A DNA stretch of 33,583 nt, from positions 1 through 33,583 of the forward strand of contig DAIRCS010000028.1 of the NCBI GenBank assembly GCA_036796555.1, written 5' to 3'. Within the stretch, counting starts at the first letter, position 1; each line of letters begins with the position of its first letter. The stretch is from JAJXWB01 sp036796555 (GTDB lineage: Bacteria > Pseudomonadota > Alphaproteobacteria > Rhizobiales > Beijerinckiaceae). The notes under the pieces are model-generated. The model made no database searches. It was not told where the DNA came from and worked only from the letters and a program-made list of their open reading frames with translations. Shown one piece after another: positions 1 to 7,914 of the stretch. The position numbers were made by a program, and so were the translations under genes.

Positions 1-2
1 GC

Positions 3-296
3 GGCGAGCAGCAGATGCTGACCATCGGCCGCGCGCTGATGAGCAATCCGACGCTGCTGATGGTGGACGAGGCGACAGAGGGGCTCGCGCCCATGGTGCG
101 CGAGGACATCTGGCGCACGCTGCGGCTGATCGCGGAGCGGGGCGTCGCCATCGTCGTCGTCGACAAGAATCTCGACGACCTGAAAAAACTCTGTCGCCGC
201 CACGTCATTCTCGTGAAGGGCGAGGTCGTGTTCGACGGCCCGACAGACGAGCTTGCGGCGCGCGACGCGTTCGTGCGCAGCCAGTTGGGGCTGTAG
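3..296 (+). CDS. livF: Branched-chain amino-acid type ABC transporter ATP-binding protein (LivF-like), 3' part
   Basis: This is the C-terminal part of an ABC ATPase; the frame is open to the window edge, so the start is outside. The first visible residues GEQQM belong to the signature region (SGGEQQM in the LivF family). It is followed by the Walker B region LLMVDEATEGLAP, in which the catalytic glutamate follows the aspartate, and by a D-loop-like stretch. The C-terminal piece ending in VRSQLGL is typical of LivF. LivF and LivG power uptake of branched-chain or other amphipathic amino and organic acids through a LivH/LivM pore at the inner membrane. The H-loop histidine expected after AIVVV is replaced by lysine (VVVDKN; LivF usually has VEQN), which also occurs in this family. 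The partner genes should lie upstream of the window. Family assignment is firm; the substrate cannot be told. Confidence 0.85.
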   Translation, partial: GEQQMLTIGRALMSNPTLLMVDEATEGLAPMVREDIWRTLRLIAERGVAIVVVDKNLDDLKKLCRRHVILVKGEVVFDGPTDELAARDAFVRSQLGL

Positions 297-303
297 CTAC
301 TGG

Positions 304-361
304 ACCGCGAGCCTTCAGGCTCGCTATCGTGCATTCGCAAGCGAGCCTGAAGGCTCGCGGT
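304..361. repeat. Nested palindromic intergenic repeat (REP/RIME-like)
   Basis: Two 22-nt arms (304-325 and 340-361) are perfect reverse complements separated by 14 nt. Each arm contains its own near-perfect palindrome, GCGAGCCT-TC-AGGCTCGC in the left arm, so the element can form either one long stem or two short ones. It fills the gap between the ABC gene stop and the ribosome-binding site of the GST gene. It could end or stabilise the upstream transcript; it is not followed by a T-run. Confidence 0.85.
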
Positions 362-376
362 TCAGGCAGGAAACAC

Positions 377-1033
377 ATGCTCAAGCTCTATCATTGCATC
401 AGCGCGCGTTCGTTCCGTCCGCTCTGGACGCTCGAGGAAATGGGCCTGCCCTACGAACTCGTCATGCTGCCGTTTCCGCCGCGCGTCTTCGCGAAAGACT
501 ATCTCGCGATCAATCCGCTCGGCACGATCCCGACGCTGTTCGACGGCGACATGCGCATGACCGAATCGGCCGGCATCTGCCATTACCTGGCGACGAAGCA
601 CGGGCCTTCGCCACTCGCCGTCGACATGGCCGATCCGGATTACGGCCGCTGGCTCAACTGGCTCTACATGTCGGACGCCACCCTCACCTTCCCGCAGACG
701 CTGGTGCTGCGCTATTCGCAGCTCGAGCCGCCGGAGCGCCGGCTGCCGCAAGCGGCGGAGGATTACAGGAAATGGTTTTTGGGCCGCCTGCGCATCGTCG
801 AGGAGGCGACGGGCAAGGTCGAATATCTCGCCGCTGGCCGCTTCACGGTCGCCGACGTCGCGGTCGGCTATGCGCTGATGCTGGCGGAAATCCTGAAAAT
901 GAGCGGCGACTTCGGACCCAATGTCGCGGCCTACTGGGCGCGGCTGAAGCAGCGGCCGTCCTATGCGCGGGCGCTCGCCGTGCAGGAACAGGCGCTGAAG
1001 GACCAGAAGGTGTCGGCGGGCGTGAAGGTCTGA
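377..1033 (+). CDS. Glutathione S-transferase family protein
   Basis: A 218-residue protein with a two-domain GST fold. The N-terminal thioredoxin-like half begins LKLYHCISARSFRPLW, with a Ser/Cys near residue 9 in the position that activates glutathione. It contains the cis-proline segment LGTIPTL and the glutathione-binding ESAGI motif near residue 64. The helical C-terminal half has the conserved N-capping segment FTVADVAV. The ATG at 377 follows CAGGAAA; an upstream in-frame ATG at 329 lies inside the palindromic repeat and would add an unlikely 16-residue head. GSTs conjugate or isomerise electrophiles with glutathione, and gshB is also present in this window at 15187. The specific substrate is unknown. 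It stands alone between an ABC gene and a TRAP operon. Confidence 0.88.
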   Translation: MLKLYHCISARSFRPLWTLEEMGLPYELVMLPFPPRVFAKDYLAINPLGTIPTLFDGDMRMTESAGICHYLATKHGPSPLAVDMADPDYGRWLNWLYMSDATLTFPQTLVLRYSQLEPPERRLPQAAEDYRKWFLGRLRIVEEATGKVEYLAAGRFTVADVAVGYALMLAEILKMSGDFGPNVAAYWARLKQRPSYARALAVQEQALKDQKVSAGVKV

Positions 1034-1148
1034 GCCGGCGCAAGGGCGGAACGGCTTGACCTTTGCCGGCGATGCGACGTTTGCGCCGCATTCCCACGGC
1101 GTCGATTTTCTGCAAGAGTCGCGTCAACGACAATCCAGGGAGGGAAGG

Positions 1149-2159
1149 ATGCGTTACCTTATTGCCGCCGCCTGCGCGGCGGTTTTCGCTACCGGCGTTT
1201 TCGGCGCAAGCGCGCCTGCGGTCGCCGACGAACCCATCGTCATCAAGTTCAGCCACGTGGTCGCGACCAACACGCCGAAGGGCAAGGGCGCTGAAAAGTT
1301 CAAGGAGCTTGCCGAGAAATACACCAACGGCAAGGTGAAGATCGAAGTCTATCCGAACTCGACGCTCTACAAGGACAATGAGGAAGTCGAGGCGCTGCAG
1401 CTCGGCGCCGTGCAGATGCTGGCCCCCTCGCTCGCCAAGTTCGGCCCGCTCGGCGCTAAGGAATTCGAGGTGTTCGACCTGCCCTTCCTGTTCCCGAGCA
1501 AGGACGCGCTGCACAAGGTGACGACCGGCCCCATCGGCCAGGGCCTGTTCAAGAAGCTCGACAGCAAGGGCATTCTCGGCCTCGCGTACTGGGACAACGG
1601 CTTCAAGATCTTCTCCGCCAATCACCCGCTCAAGACGCCCGACGACATGCTCGGCCTCAAGATCCGCATCCAGTCGTCGAAGGTCCTCGAAGCCGAGATC
1701 AAGGCGTTCGGCGGCGTGCCGCAGGTGCTGGCCTTCTCGGAAGTCTACCAGGCGCTGCAGACCGGCGTCGTCGACGGCCAGGAGAACACGCCCTCGAACA
1801 TGTACACGCAGAAGATGCACGAAGTGCAGAAATACGGCGTCGTCACCAACCACGGCTACATCGGCTATGCGGTGATCGTGAACAAGAAGTTCTGGGAAGG
1901 CCTGCCGGCGGACATCCGCGGCCAGCTCGACAAGGCGATGGCGGAGGCGACCGAATATTCCAACGACATTTCGCAAAAGGAAAACGACGACGCCATGGAG
2001 GCGATGAAGAAGAGCGGCCGCATCCAGTTCTACACGCCGACCGCCGCCGAGATGAAGCAATGGGCGGCCGCAGCCAAGCCCGTGCAGGACGAGATGGCCT
2101 CGCGCGTCGGCAAGGACCTGATCGAAAGCATCCGCGCGACGGTCGGCGCGTCGCACTGA
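1149..2159 (+). CDS. dctP: TRAP transporter substrate-binding protein, C4-dicarboxylate type (DctP)
   Basis: A 336-residue periplasmic binding protein with a cleavable signal peptide (hydrophobic to about residue 20, likely cleaved after AVA at 26). The mature part follows DctP closely in wording: IKFSHVVATNTPKGKGAEKF, VYPNSTLYKDNEEVEALQLG, VFDLPFLF, and the GLKIRIQSS segment holding the arginine that binds the substrate carboxylate. The ATG at 1149 follows GGAGGGAAGG. The protein captures an organic acid, probably a C4-dicarboxylate such as malate, succinate or fumarate, and passes it to the DctQ/DctM permease encoded directly downstream. It is the first gene of a three-gene operon. Subfamily is seen from sequence; the exact ligand is inference. 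Confidence 0.93.
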   Translation: MRYLIAAACAAVFATGVFGASAPAVADEPIVIKFSHVVATNTPKGKGAEKFKELAEKYTNGKVKIEVYPNSTLYKDNEEVEALQLGAVQMLAPSLAKFGPLGAKEFEVFDLPFLFPSKDALHKVTTGPIGQGLFKKLDSKGILGLAYWDNGFKIFSANHPLKTPDDMLGLKIRIQSSKVLEAEIKAFGGVPQVLAFSEVYQALQTGVVDGQENTPSNMYTQKMHEVQKYGVVTNHGYIGYAVIVNKKFWEGLPADIRGQLDKAMAEATEYSNDISQKENDDAMEAMKKSGRIQFYTPTAAEMKQWAAAAKPVQDEMASRVGKDLIESIRATVGASH

Positions 2160-2193
2160 CGCGCCTCCTGTCCCCGCCAGCCTGGAGCTTCCG

Positions 2194-2841
2194 ATGCTGC
2201 TGCGCATACTCGACCGGCTGGAGGAAACCCTCATCGGCCTGCTGATGGCCGCCGCGACGGCGCTGATCTTCTTCGCCGTCGCCCACCGTTATTCCATGAC
2301 CGGCGCGGTCAATTTCGCGAAATGGGGGCGCGCGCACGAAATGCCCTGGGCGTTCGAGCTCGGGCGCGACGTGTTCAACATTCTCAAGCAGATCAATCTC
2401 ACCTGGGCGCAGGAATTGTGCATCTACATGTTCGTGTGGATGGCCAAGTTCGGCGCGGCCTACGGCGTGCGCACGGGCATCCACGTCGGCGTCGACGTGC
2501 TGCTCGTGCAGATCGACCCCAAGTCGCGCTATCGCGTGATCCTGTTCGCGCTGATGTGCGGGGCGCTGTTCACCGCGATCGTCGGCGCGTTCGGCGTGCG
2601 CTTCGTCTGGCACATCGCCCACACCGGCGAAATCTCGCCGGACCTCGAAGTTCCGAAATGGCTGGTCTATCTCGCCGTGCCCGCCGGCTCGTGGCTGATG
2701 TGCTTCCGCTTCCTGCAGGTCGCCTGGACATTTGCGCGCACAGGACATCTGCCCAAGCATGACGAATCGAAGGTCGAGGGCATCGAGGAAGCCGCGCTCG
2801 CGCCGGTAACGCAGCCCATTCCCTCGGGAGGCCGGCCATGA
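2194..2841 (+). CDS. dctQ: TRAP transporter small permease (DctQ)
   Basis: A 215-residue membrane protein with four predicted helices, the small subunit that joins DctM to form the sodium-driven TRAP permease in the inner membrane. The first helix (about residues 13-32) is followed by an unusually long loop (about 33-68), then the conserved segment TWAQELCIYMFVWMAKFGAAYGVRTGIHVGVD. A long loop after helix 1 is also seen in the C4-dicarboxylate DctQ subfamily, which fits the neighbouring DctP. It starts 34 bp after dctP and its stop overlaps the dctM start (ATGA at 2838-2841), indicating translational coupling. Confidence 0.92.
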   Translation: MLLRILDRLEETLIGLLMAAATALIFFAVAHRYSMTGAVNFAKWGRAHEMPWAFELGRDVFNILKQINLTWAQELCIYMFVWMAKFGAAYGVRTGIHVGVDVLLVQIDPKSRYRVILFALMCGALFTAIVGAFGVRFVWHIAHTGEISPDLEVPKWLVYLAVPAGSWLMCFRFLQVAWTFARTGHLPKHDESKVEGIEEAALAPVTQPIPSGGRP

Positions 2842-4280
2842 GCGCGCATGCCGCCGCGCTGCCCGCCGAGGCGATCGGCGCGCCGCCGGACAAGGAAGGC
2901 CCCGGCCGCTGGGGACTCGTGCTGATCGCGCTGCCGGTCGCGCTCGTCGCCCTGTGCTTCGCCTCCAAGTTCGGCCTCATCGACCTGCCGCACGGCGTGC
3001 GCGTGACGCTGATCTTCGCGTTGCTGCTGGCGCTGATGATGACCGGCATTCCGGTCTCGATCACGCTCGGCCTGACGGTTCTCACCTATCTCTTCACGCT
3101 GACGACGGTGCCGCTCGATTCCGTCGCGCTGAAACTCTTCACCGGCATCGAGAAGTTCGAGATCATGTCGATCCCGTTCTTCATCCTCGCCGGCAATTTT
3201 CTCACGCATGGCGGCGTCGCGCGCCGCATGATCGATTTCGCGACGTCCATGGTCGGCCATCTGCATGGCGGCCTCGCGCTCGCCGGCATCGTCGCCTGCG
3301 CCATGTTCGCGCTGGTCTGCGGCTCGTCCGTCGCCACTGTGCTCGCCATCGGCTCGATCATCCTGCCGGCCATGGTGCGCTACGGCTATCCCATGCGCTT
3401 CGGCGCGGGCGTCATCACGGTCGCCGGCTCGCTCGGCATCCTGATGCTGCCGTCGATCCCCAAGGTGATCTACGCGATCTCGACCAACACATCGATCGGC
3501 GCGCTGTTCGTCGCGGGCGTGCTGCCGGGGATCATGCTCACCTTCATGCTGTGCGTGGTGACATGGTGGATCGCACGCAAGAACGATTACCCGCGCCTGC
3601 CGAAGGCGAGCTGGGCCGAACGCTGGCGCACGTTTCGCGAGAGCATCTGGGGCCTGATGCTCGTCGTCATCATCATCGGTGGCATCTATTCCGGCGCCTT
3701 CACGGCGACGGAAGCGGCCGCCGTGGCCGCCGTCTATTCCTTCTTCGTCTCGACCTTCGTCTACAAGGACATGACGATTCGCGACGCGCCGAAGGTGCTG
3801 CTGGCCTCGGCCAATCTCAGCGCCATGCTGCTCTACATCATCACCAACGCCGCGCTGTTCTCCTATCTCATGACCTACGAGAACATCCCGCAGGCGATGG
3901 CCTCGTGGATCACGGATTCGGGCTTCGGCTGGGTGTCGTTCCTGGCGCTCGTCAACGTATTGCTGCTGCTCGCCGGCAATGTGATGGACCCGTCCTCGAT
4001 CATCCTGATCATGGCGCCGATGCTCTATCCGGCCGCCGTGAAGCTCGGCGTCGATCCCGTGCATTTCGGCATCCTGATCGACGTGAACATGGAGGTCGGC
4101 CTGTGCCATCCGCCGGTCGGGCTCAATCTCTATGTCGCGGCGGGCATCGCCGGCATGGGCATTACGGAACTGACCAAGGCGGTGATGCCGTGGCTGCTGA
4201 CCATGCTGGTCTTCCTCGTGATCGTCACCTACTGGCCCGGCCTGTCGCTCTGGCTGCCGCGCGTCATGGGCATGTTGTAG
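2838..4280 (+). CDS. dctM: TRAP transporter large permease (DctM)
   Basis: A 480-residue multi-helix transport subunit. Family landmarks are GIEKFEIMSIPFFILAGN, the GSSVATVLAIGS segment, LPSIPKVIYAIS, and VGLCHPPVGLNLYVAAG near the C-terminus. These regions carry the sodium and substrate sites in DctM/SiaM proteins. It is longer than a usual DctM (about 430-440) because of an N-terminal extension of about 50 residues containing one extra hydrophobic stretch (WGLVLIALPVALVALCF). Overlap with dctQ by four bases shows it is the last gene of the dctPQM operon. It ends convergently, one base from the stop of the ArsB-like gene on the other strand. Confidence 0.93.
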   Translation: MSAHAAALPAEAIGAPPDKEGPGRWGLVLIALPVALVALCFASKFGLIDLPHGVRVTLIFALLLALMMTGIPVSITLGLTVLTYLFTLTTVPLDSVALKLFTGIEKFEIMSIPFFILAGNFLTHGGVARRMIDFATSMVGHLHGGLALAGIVACAMFALVCGSSVATVLAIGSIILPAMVRYGYPMRFGAGVITVAGSLGILMLPSIPKVIYAISTNTSIGALFVAGVLPGIMLTFMLCVVTWWIARKNDYPRLPKASWAERWRTFRESIWGLMLVVIIIGGIYSGAFTATEAAAVAAVYSFFVSTFVYKDMTIRDAPKVLLASANLSAMLLYIITNAALFSYLMTYENIPQAMASWITDSGFGWVSFLALVNVLLLLAGNVMDPSSIILIMAPMLYPAAVKLGVDPVHFGILIDVNMEVGLCHPPVGLNLYVAAGIAGMGITELTKAVMPWLLTMLVFLVIVTYWPGLSLWLPRVMGML

Positions 4281-4281
4281 C

Positions 4282-5532
4282 TCAGAGGAGAACGAGCGCC
4301 GCGAGCGACAGGAGAAGCGCCGGCGGCATCGCCAGCGCGCCCAGTCCGAGAAAGCGCAGCGCGCCGACATGCTCGCCCTCGCGACGGATGGCGAGCAGCC
4401 AGAGCAACGTGGCGAGCGAACCGGTCACGGAGAGGTTCGGCCCGAGATCGACGCCGATCAGCAGGCCCGCCACCACCTTGTCCGGCGCCTGCGCCGCCTG
4501 CCCCGCCGCGCCAGCGAGCAGGCCGAGCGGCAGGTTGTTGACGACGTTGGCGCCGAAGCCGGCCGCGAGCCCCGCGAAAAATGCCGTCTGACCGGGCGCG
4601 GCCTTGTCATGCGCCGAAAGCCAGTCAGCGATCAGGCGAATGCCGCCGACATGTTCGAGCCCCGCGACGAGGACGAAGAGCCCGGCGACCAGCGGCAGCA
4701 CGCCCCAGGCGACGTGGCGCAAGACGGGGAGCGGCGAGCGCAGGGCGATGAGCGATGCCGCCAGCATGGAGACGATGCCGCAGGCCAACGTCGGCAGGCC
4801 GAGATCGCAGCCGAGCGCCGAGGCGCCGACGAGAATGAGCGCCGCCAGCGCCAGCGTGACGCCCGCCGCGCGGCCGGCCGGCGACAGCGGCTCGACTTCC
4901 GGCGCAGGCGCCAGCGGCTTGGCAAGCGCGCGGCGCTGCGTCCAGCGCAGCGCCGCATAGGTCGCCGCGATGGCGACGAGCGAGGGCAGCGCGAAGGTCC
5001 TGATCCACGGCAGCAGGGCCGGCAATCGCTCGCCATAGACGACGAGGTTGGCGGGGTTGGAAATCGGCAAGACGAAGCTCGCCGCATTGGCGATGAAGGC
5101 GCAGATGAAGAGATAGGGCAACGGCTCGACGCCCGCGGCGCGCGCGACGGCATAGACTGCCGGGGTGAGCACGACGGCGGTGGCGTCGTTGGAGAGAAAC
5201 ACGGTGACGAGAACGCCGACGCCGTAGACGAGCGCGAAGAGCCGGCGCGCCGAGCCGCGCGCGGCATGCGCCGCGTGGCCGGCGATCCAGTCGAACAGGC
5301 CTTCCTGCCGCGCGACCTCCGCAAGCAGCATCATGCCGACGAGAAAGAGATAGACGTCGTAGCCTTTCGCCGCCGCAGACCAAGCGGCGGCCGGCGAGAG
5401 CAGGCCGAAGGCGAGCAGCGCGGCGGCGCCGACGATCGCGAAGACATATTCGGGCAGACGAAACGGGCGCGCCAGCACGCCGAGAATCGTCGCGACGACG
5501 ATGCCGAGCGTCGCGAGCGCGGCGCCGCTCAT
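4282..5532 (-). CDS. ArsB/NhaD-like (ion transporter superfamily) membrane permease
   Basis: A 416-residue protein with about ten to twelve hydrophobic helices. The segment LSNDATAVVLTPAVYA and, later, NNLPLGLLAGAA match the two inverted hairpin regions of the ArsB/NhaD/SLC13 superfamily. VDLGPNLSVTGSLATLLWL is the typical C-terminal ArsB-like motif. Such proteins extrude arsenite or move sodium, or carry organic anions. No arsenic genes (arsC, arsR, arsH) are nearby, so an arsenite role is not supported by context. It begins six bases after the small GNAT gene on the same strand, so the two are probably co-transcribed. Confidence 0.8.
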   Translation of the reverse strand: MSGAALATLGIVVATILGVLARPFRLPEYVFAIVGAAALLAFGLLSPAAAWSAAAKGYDVYLFLVGMMLLAEVARQEGLFDWIAGHAAHAARGSARRLFALVYGVGVLVTVFLSNDATAVVLTPAVYAVARAAGVEPLPYLFICAFIANAASFVLPISNPANLVVYGERLPALLPWIRTFALPSLVAIAATYAALRWTQRRALAKPLAPAPEVEPLSPAGRAAGVTLALAALILVGASALGCDLGLPTLACGIVSMLAASLIALRSPLPVLRHVAWGVLPLVAGLFVLVAGLEHVGGIRLIADWLSAHDKAAPGQTAFFAGLAAGFGANVVNNLPLGLLAGAAGQAAQAPDKVVAGLLIGVDLGPNLSVTGSLATLLWLLAIRREGEHVGALRFLGLGALAMPPALLLSLAALVLL

Positions 5533-5538
5533 CGCGGC

Positions 5539-5802
5539 TTACGACCGGAATTCGGGATGCTTGGCGATATAGTTCGCGACGAAGGAGCAGCGCGGCGCGA
5601 TCTTGAAGCCGCGTTCCTTCGCGCTCGTCAGCGCGCCGCGGACGAGCGCGCTGGCGACGCCCTTGCCCTGCAACGCGGTGGGCGTTTCGGTATGCGTGAA
5701 ATAGATGGTGTCGCCGACGACGCGATATTCGGCGATCGCCAGCGAACCGTCCACGGCAAGTTCGAAACGGCTCTCGGCCTTGTTGTCGATCACGTCGCCC
5801 AT
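5539..5802 (-). CDS. Small GNAT-type N-acetyltransferase (YjdJ/NATD1-like)
   Basis: An 87-residue single-domain protein of the short GNAT family. The acetyl-CoA pyrophosphate-binding loop is seen as LQGKGVASALV (Q-x-x-G-x-A variant), preceded by the central strands IYFTHTETP and followed by a short C-terminal helix-strand CSFVANYIAKHPEF typical of this family. The length is normal for this compact subfamily. The substrate is unknown. It sits immediately upstream of the ArsB-like permease gene with six bases between them. A palindromic repeat separates it from the TRAP permease gene upstream. Confidence 0.85.
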   Translation of the reverse strand: MGDVIDNKAESRFELAVDGSLAIAEYRVVGDTIYFTHTETPTALQGKGVASALVRGALTSAKERGFKIAPRCSFVANYIAKHPEFRS

Positions 5803-5872
5803 CTGTCCCTCTCGCTCACGCCAAAACGATATGGCGCGGCCGAGGTTCCGCGTCCAGCCACATTCGGCTCTG

Positions 5873-5906
5873 TCATTCCCGATGCTCGCGGAGCGAGCGG
5901 GAATGA
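5873..5906. repeat. Palindromic repeat/hairpin between TRAP permease and GNAT genes
   Basis: TCATTCCCG (5873-5881) pairs with CGGGAATGA (5898-5906), and an inner GCTCGC/GCGAGC stem lies between them. The core resembles the widespread TCATTCCCG...CGGGAATGA repeats of alphaproteobacteria. It follows the stop of the second TRAP large permease gene and may end or protect that transcript; no T-run is present. Confidence 0.7.
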
Positions 5907-5928
5907 TAACCGGCCAGGACGGATGACC

Positions 5929-7227
5929 TCACATGCGCGAGGGCAGGTAAAGCGCGATGATCGGGAAGGCGATCAGGATAGCCAGTCGCACGAGGTCGGC
6001 GCAGATGAAGGGGATGACGCCCTTGAAGATCGTCGAGAACGACACTTCCGGAATGACCGATTTGATGACGAAGACGTTCATGCCCACGGGCGGATGGATG
6101 AGGCCGAGCTCCACGGTCATGACGATGATGACGCCGAACCAGATGGGATCGAAGCCCAGATGCGTGATGACAGGGAAGATGATCGGCACGGTCAGGATGA
6201 TCATCGCCATGGCGTCCATGAGGCAGCCGAGGACGAGATACATGAGCATGATGAGAATCAGCACGCCGTAGCGGCCGAGGCCGAGCGAGGTCAGGAATTC
6301 CGTGACCTTCTGCGGCGTCTGCGTGATCGTCAGGAAATAGCCGAACAGAAGCGCGCCGATCAGCACGGTGAAGACCGCCGCCGCCGTGCGCGTGGCCTGC
6401 AGCAGCGAATTGCGGATGCCCTCGCGCGACAGGCGGCCGCGCAGCACGCCGATCAGGAAAGCGCCGCCCGCGCCCATGCCGCCGGCTTCGGTCGGCGTGA
6501 ACAAGCCGCCGTAAAGGCCGCCGATGACGAAGATGAAGAGCAGCAGCGGCGCCCAGACGTTCTTCAGCGCCTCGACGCGCTCGGCCCAGCTCGCGCGCGG
6601 CGCGGCGGGCAGGAAATCGGGCTTCACATAGGCGATGATCGCGATCGTGATCATGTGCATGCAGATCGCGAGCAGGCCCGGCAGCACGCCGGCGACGAAG
6701 AGCTTGCCGATGTCCTGCTGCGTGATGATGGCGTAGACGGCGAGCACGGTGGAGGGCGGCAGCATGGCGCCGAGCGTGCCGCCGGCCGCGATCACGCCGG
6801 TGGCGAAGCTCTGCGGATAGCCGAAGCGGCGCATTTCGGGATAGGCGACGGTCGAGAAGGTGGCGGCGGTCGCCACAGAGGAACCCGAGATGGCGGCGAA
6901 GCCGCCGCAGGCGGCGATGGTGGCGATGCCGAGGCCACCGCGCCTGTGGCCGAGAAACGTGTTGGCGGCGCGAAACAATTCCTTGCTGATGCCCGAGGTC
7001 GACACGAAGGCGCCCATGAGCAGGAACATCGGAATGACGCCGAACGTGTAGTCGGTGACCGTGCGCATCGAGGTCTGGCCGATCAGTTTCAGCGCGGCCG
7101 TGCTGTTGACCAGCATGGCGTAGCCGCCGACGCCGACCAGCGCCATGGCCATGCCGACCGGCACGCGCAGCAGCATCAGCACGAACAGGAGGACGAAGCC
7201 GCCTATGGCGATGAGATCAGGATTCAT
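5929..7227 (-). CDS. TRAP transporter large permease (second system)
   Basis: A 432-residue multi-helix DctM-family subunit. It shows GVIPMFLLMGAFVSTSGIS, the ISGSSVATAATFSTVAYPEM segment, LPPSTVLAVYAIITQQDIG, and VELGLIHPPVGMNVFVIK. The length is normal for the family, without the N-terminal extension seen in the first system. It overlaps the 3' end of the small permease gene by 11 bases (7217-7227), indicating translational coupling. It forms the sodium-driven permease with the product of the next gene upstream and works with the binding protein at 7915-8934. Confidence 0.93.
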   Translation of the reverse strand: MNPDLIAIGGFVLLFVLMLLRVPVGMAMALVGVGGYAMLVNSTAALKLIGQTSMRTVTDYTFGVIPMFLLMGAFVSTSGISKELFRAANTFLGHRRGGLGIATIAACGGFAAISGSSVATAATFSTVAYPEMRRFGYPQSFATGVIAAGGTLGAMLPPSTVLAVYAIITQQDIGKLFVAGVLPGLLAICMHMITIAIIAYVKPDFLPAAPRASWAERVEALKNVWAPLLLFIFVIGGLYGGLFTPTEAGGMGAGGAFLIGVLRGRLSREGIRNSLLQATRTAAAVFTVLIGALLFGYFLTITQTPQKVTEFLTSLGLGRYGVLILIMLMYLVLGCLMDAMAMIILTVPIIFPVITHLGFDPIWFGVIIVMTVELGLIHPPVGMNVFVIKSVIPEVSFSTIFKGVIPFICADLVRLAILIAFPIIALYLPSRM

Positions 7228-7744
7228 GAGACGCGGCTTCGGAGGAATGGGGATGTCCGCGCTCCATCTCTTCCGGATGGAAGATGAGGCGGTATGTGCG
7301 GATGGCGATCAGCAGCACGGCGGAGACGTCGCCGATCCAGGCGACCGCGAAGAACGGCCAGGTCGGCCAGTTGAGATCGTAGGTCAGCACGTTGTCGATG
7401 CGGGTCTGCTGGACCTTGTCGTAGAGCGTGTAGGTCTGGACCGTGACGACGAAGAGAAGCACCGAAGTGGCGAACACGTCCATCAGCCGCTGCGCGCGGG
7501 GACCGGAGGACGAATAGAGCAGGTCGACGGTGATGTGGGTGCCGCGATAGCTGTTCGCGGCGATGCCCCAGAAGATGAGGATGCCGAGCAGCAGGCGGCC
7601 GAAATCGTAGCTGTCCGGAATCGAGGCCGAGAAGAATTTACGAAGCAGAACGGAGATGAAAATGTCGGCGGCGACGATGCCGACGAAGATCGCGGCGACC
7701 CATTCGATCCCGTCGATGAACCGGTCCATCAGGCTGCGTTGCAT
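7217..7744 (-). CDS. TRAP transporter small permease (second system)
   Basis: A 175-residue DctQ-family protein with four hydrophobic helices, starting MQRSLMDRFIDGIEWVAAIF. The helix 2 region LLGILIFWGIAANSYRGTHITVDLL carries the usual G-T-H-I-x-V-D motif. I prefer the ATG at 7744; the ATG at 7729 (MDRF) is an alternative. The frame stays open to 7864, but that stretch is read through a palindromic repeat and is unlikely to be protein. Its gene follows the binding-protein gene after 170 bp filled with repeats, and it overlaps the large permease gene. Confidence 0.87.
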   Translation of the reverse strand: MQRSLMDRFIDGIEWVAAIFVGIVAADIFISVLLRKFFSASIPDSYDFGRLLLGILIFWGIAANSYRGTHITVDLLYSSSGPRAQRLMDVFATSVLLFVVTVQTYTLYDKVQQTRIDNVLTYDLNWPTWPFFAVAWIGDVSAVLLIAIRTYRLIFHPEEMERGHPHSSEAASHES

Positions 7745-7770
7745 GGGATTGTAGCTCTTGCCGTGATCTT

Positions 7771-7893
7771 CCTTCTCCCGCTTGCGGGAGAAGGTGGCGC
7801 GCGCAGCGCGACGGATGAGGGAGATACGACACCAAGAAAAGTTCGATGAACGCGGCGCCCTCACCCGACCCTCTCCCGCCTTGCGGGAGAGGG
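7771..7893. repeat. Pair of inverted palindromic repeats between TRAP genes
   Basis: Two hairpins of the same family lie here in opposite orientation. CCTTCTCCCGC (7771-7781) pairs with GCGGGAGAAGG (7784-7794), and CCCTCTCCCGC (7869-7879) pairs with GCGGGAGAGGG (7883-7893). Both stems are 11 bp and perfect, and the flanks (GGATGAGGG and CCCTCACCC) are also inverted. The pair occupies nearly the whole gap between the binding-protein and small-permease genes, the inner hairpin ending about 26 nt before the permease ATG. Confidence 0.85.
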
Positions 7894-7914
7894 GTTGCGT
7901 CGGATGACCGTCGT

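Noticed and set aside
2667..4370. A 567-codon minus-strand open frame opposite dctM
   Set aside because: Antisense to a clear TRAP permease; low-complexity His/Asp/Arg translation.
4282..5532. Arsenite resistance operon
   Set aside because: The permease resembles ArsB, but no arsR, arsC, arsH or acr3 gene is nearby, so an arsenic role is not supported.
4369..7287. A 972-codon open frame on the plus strand across the ArsB-like, GNAT and TRAP genes
   Set aside because: It runs antisense over three recognised genes and crosses an intergenic repeat; its Arg/Asp/Glu/His-rich low-complexity translation is a shadow.
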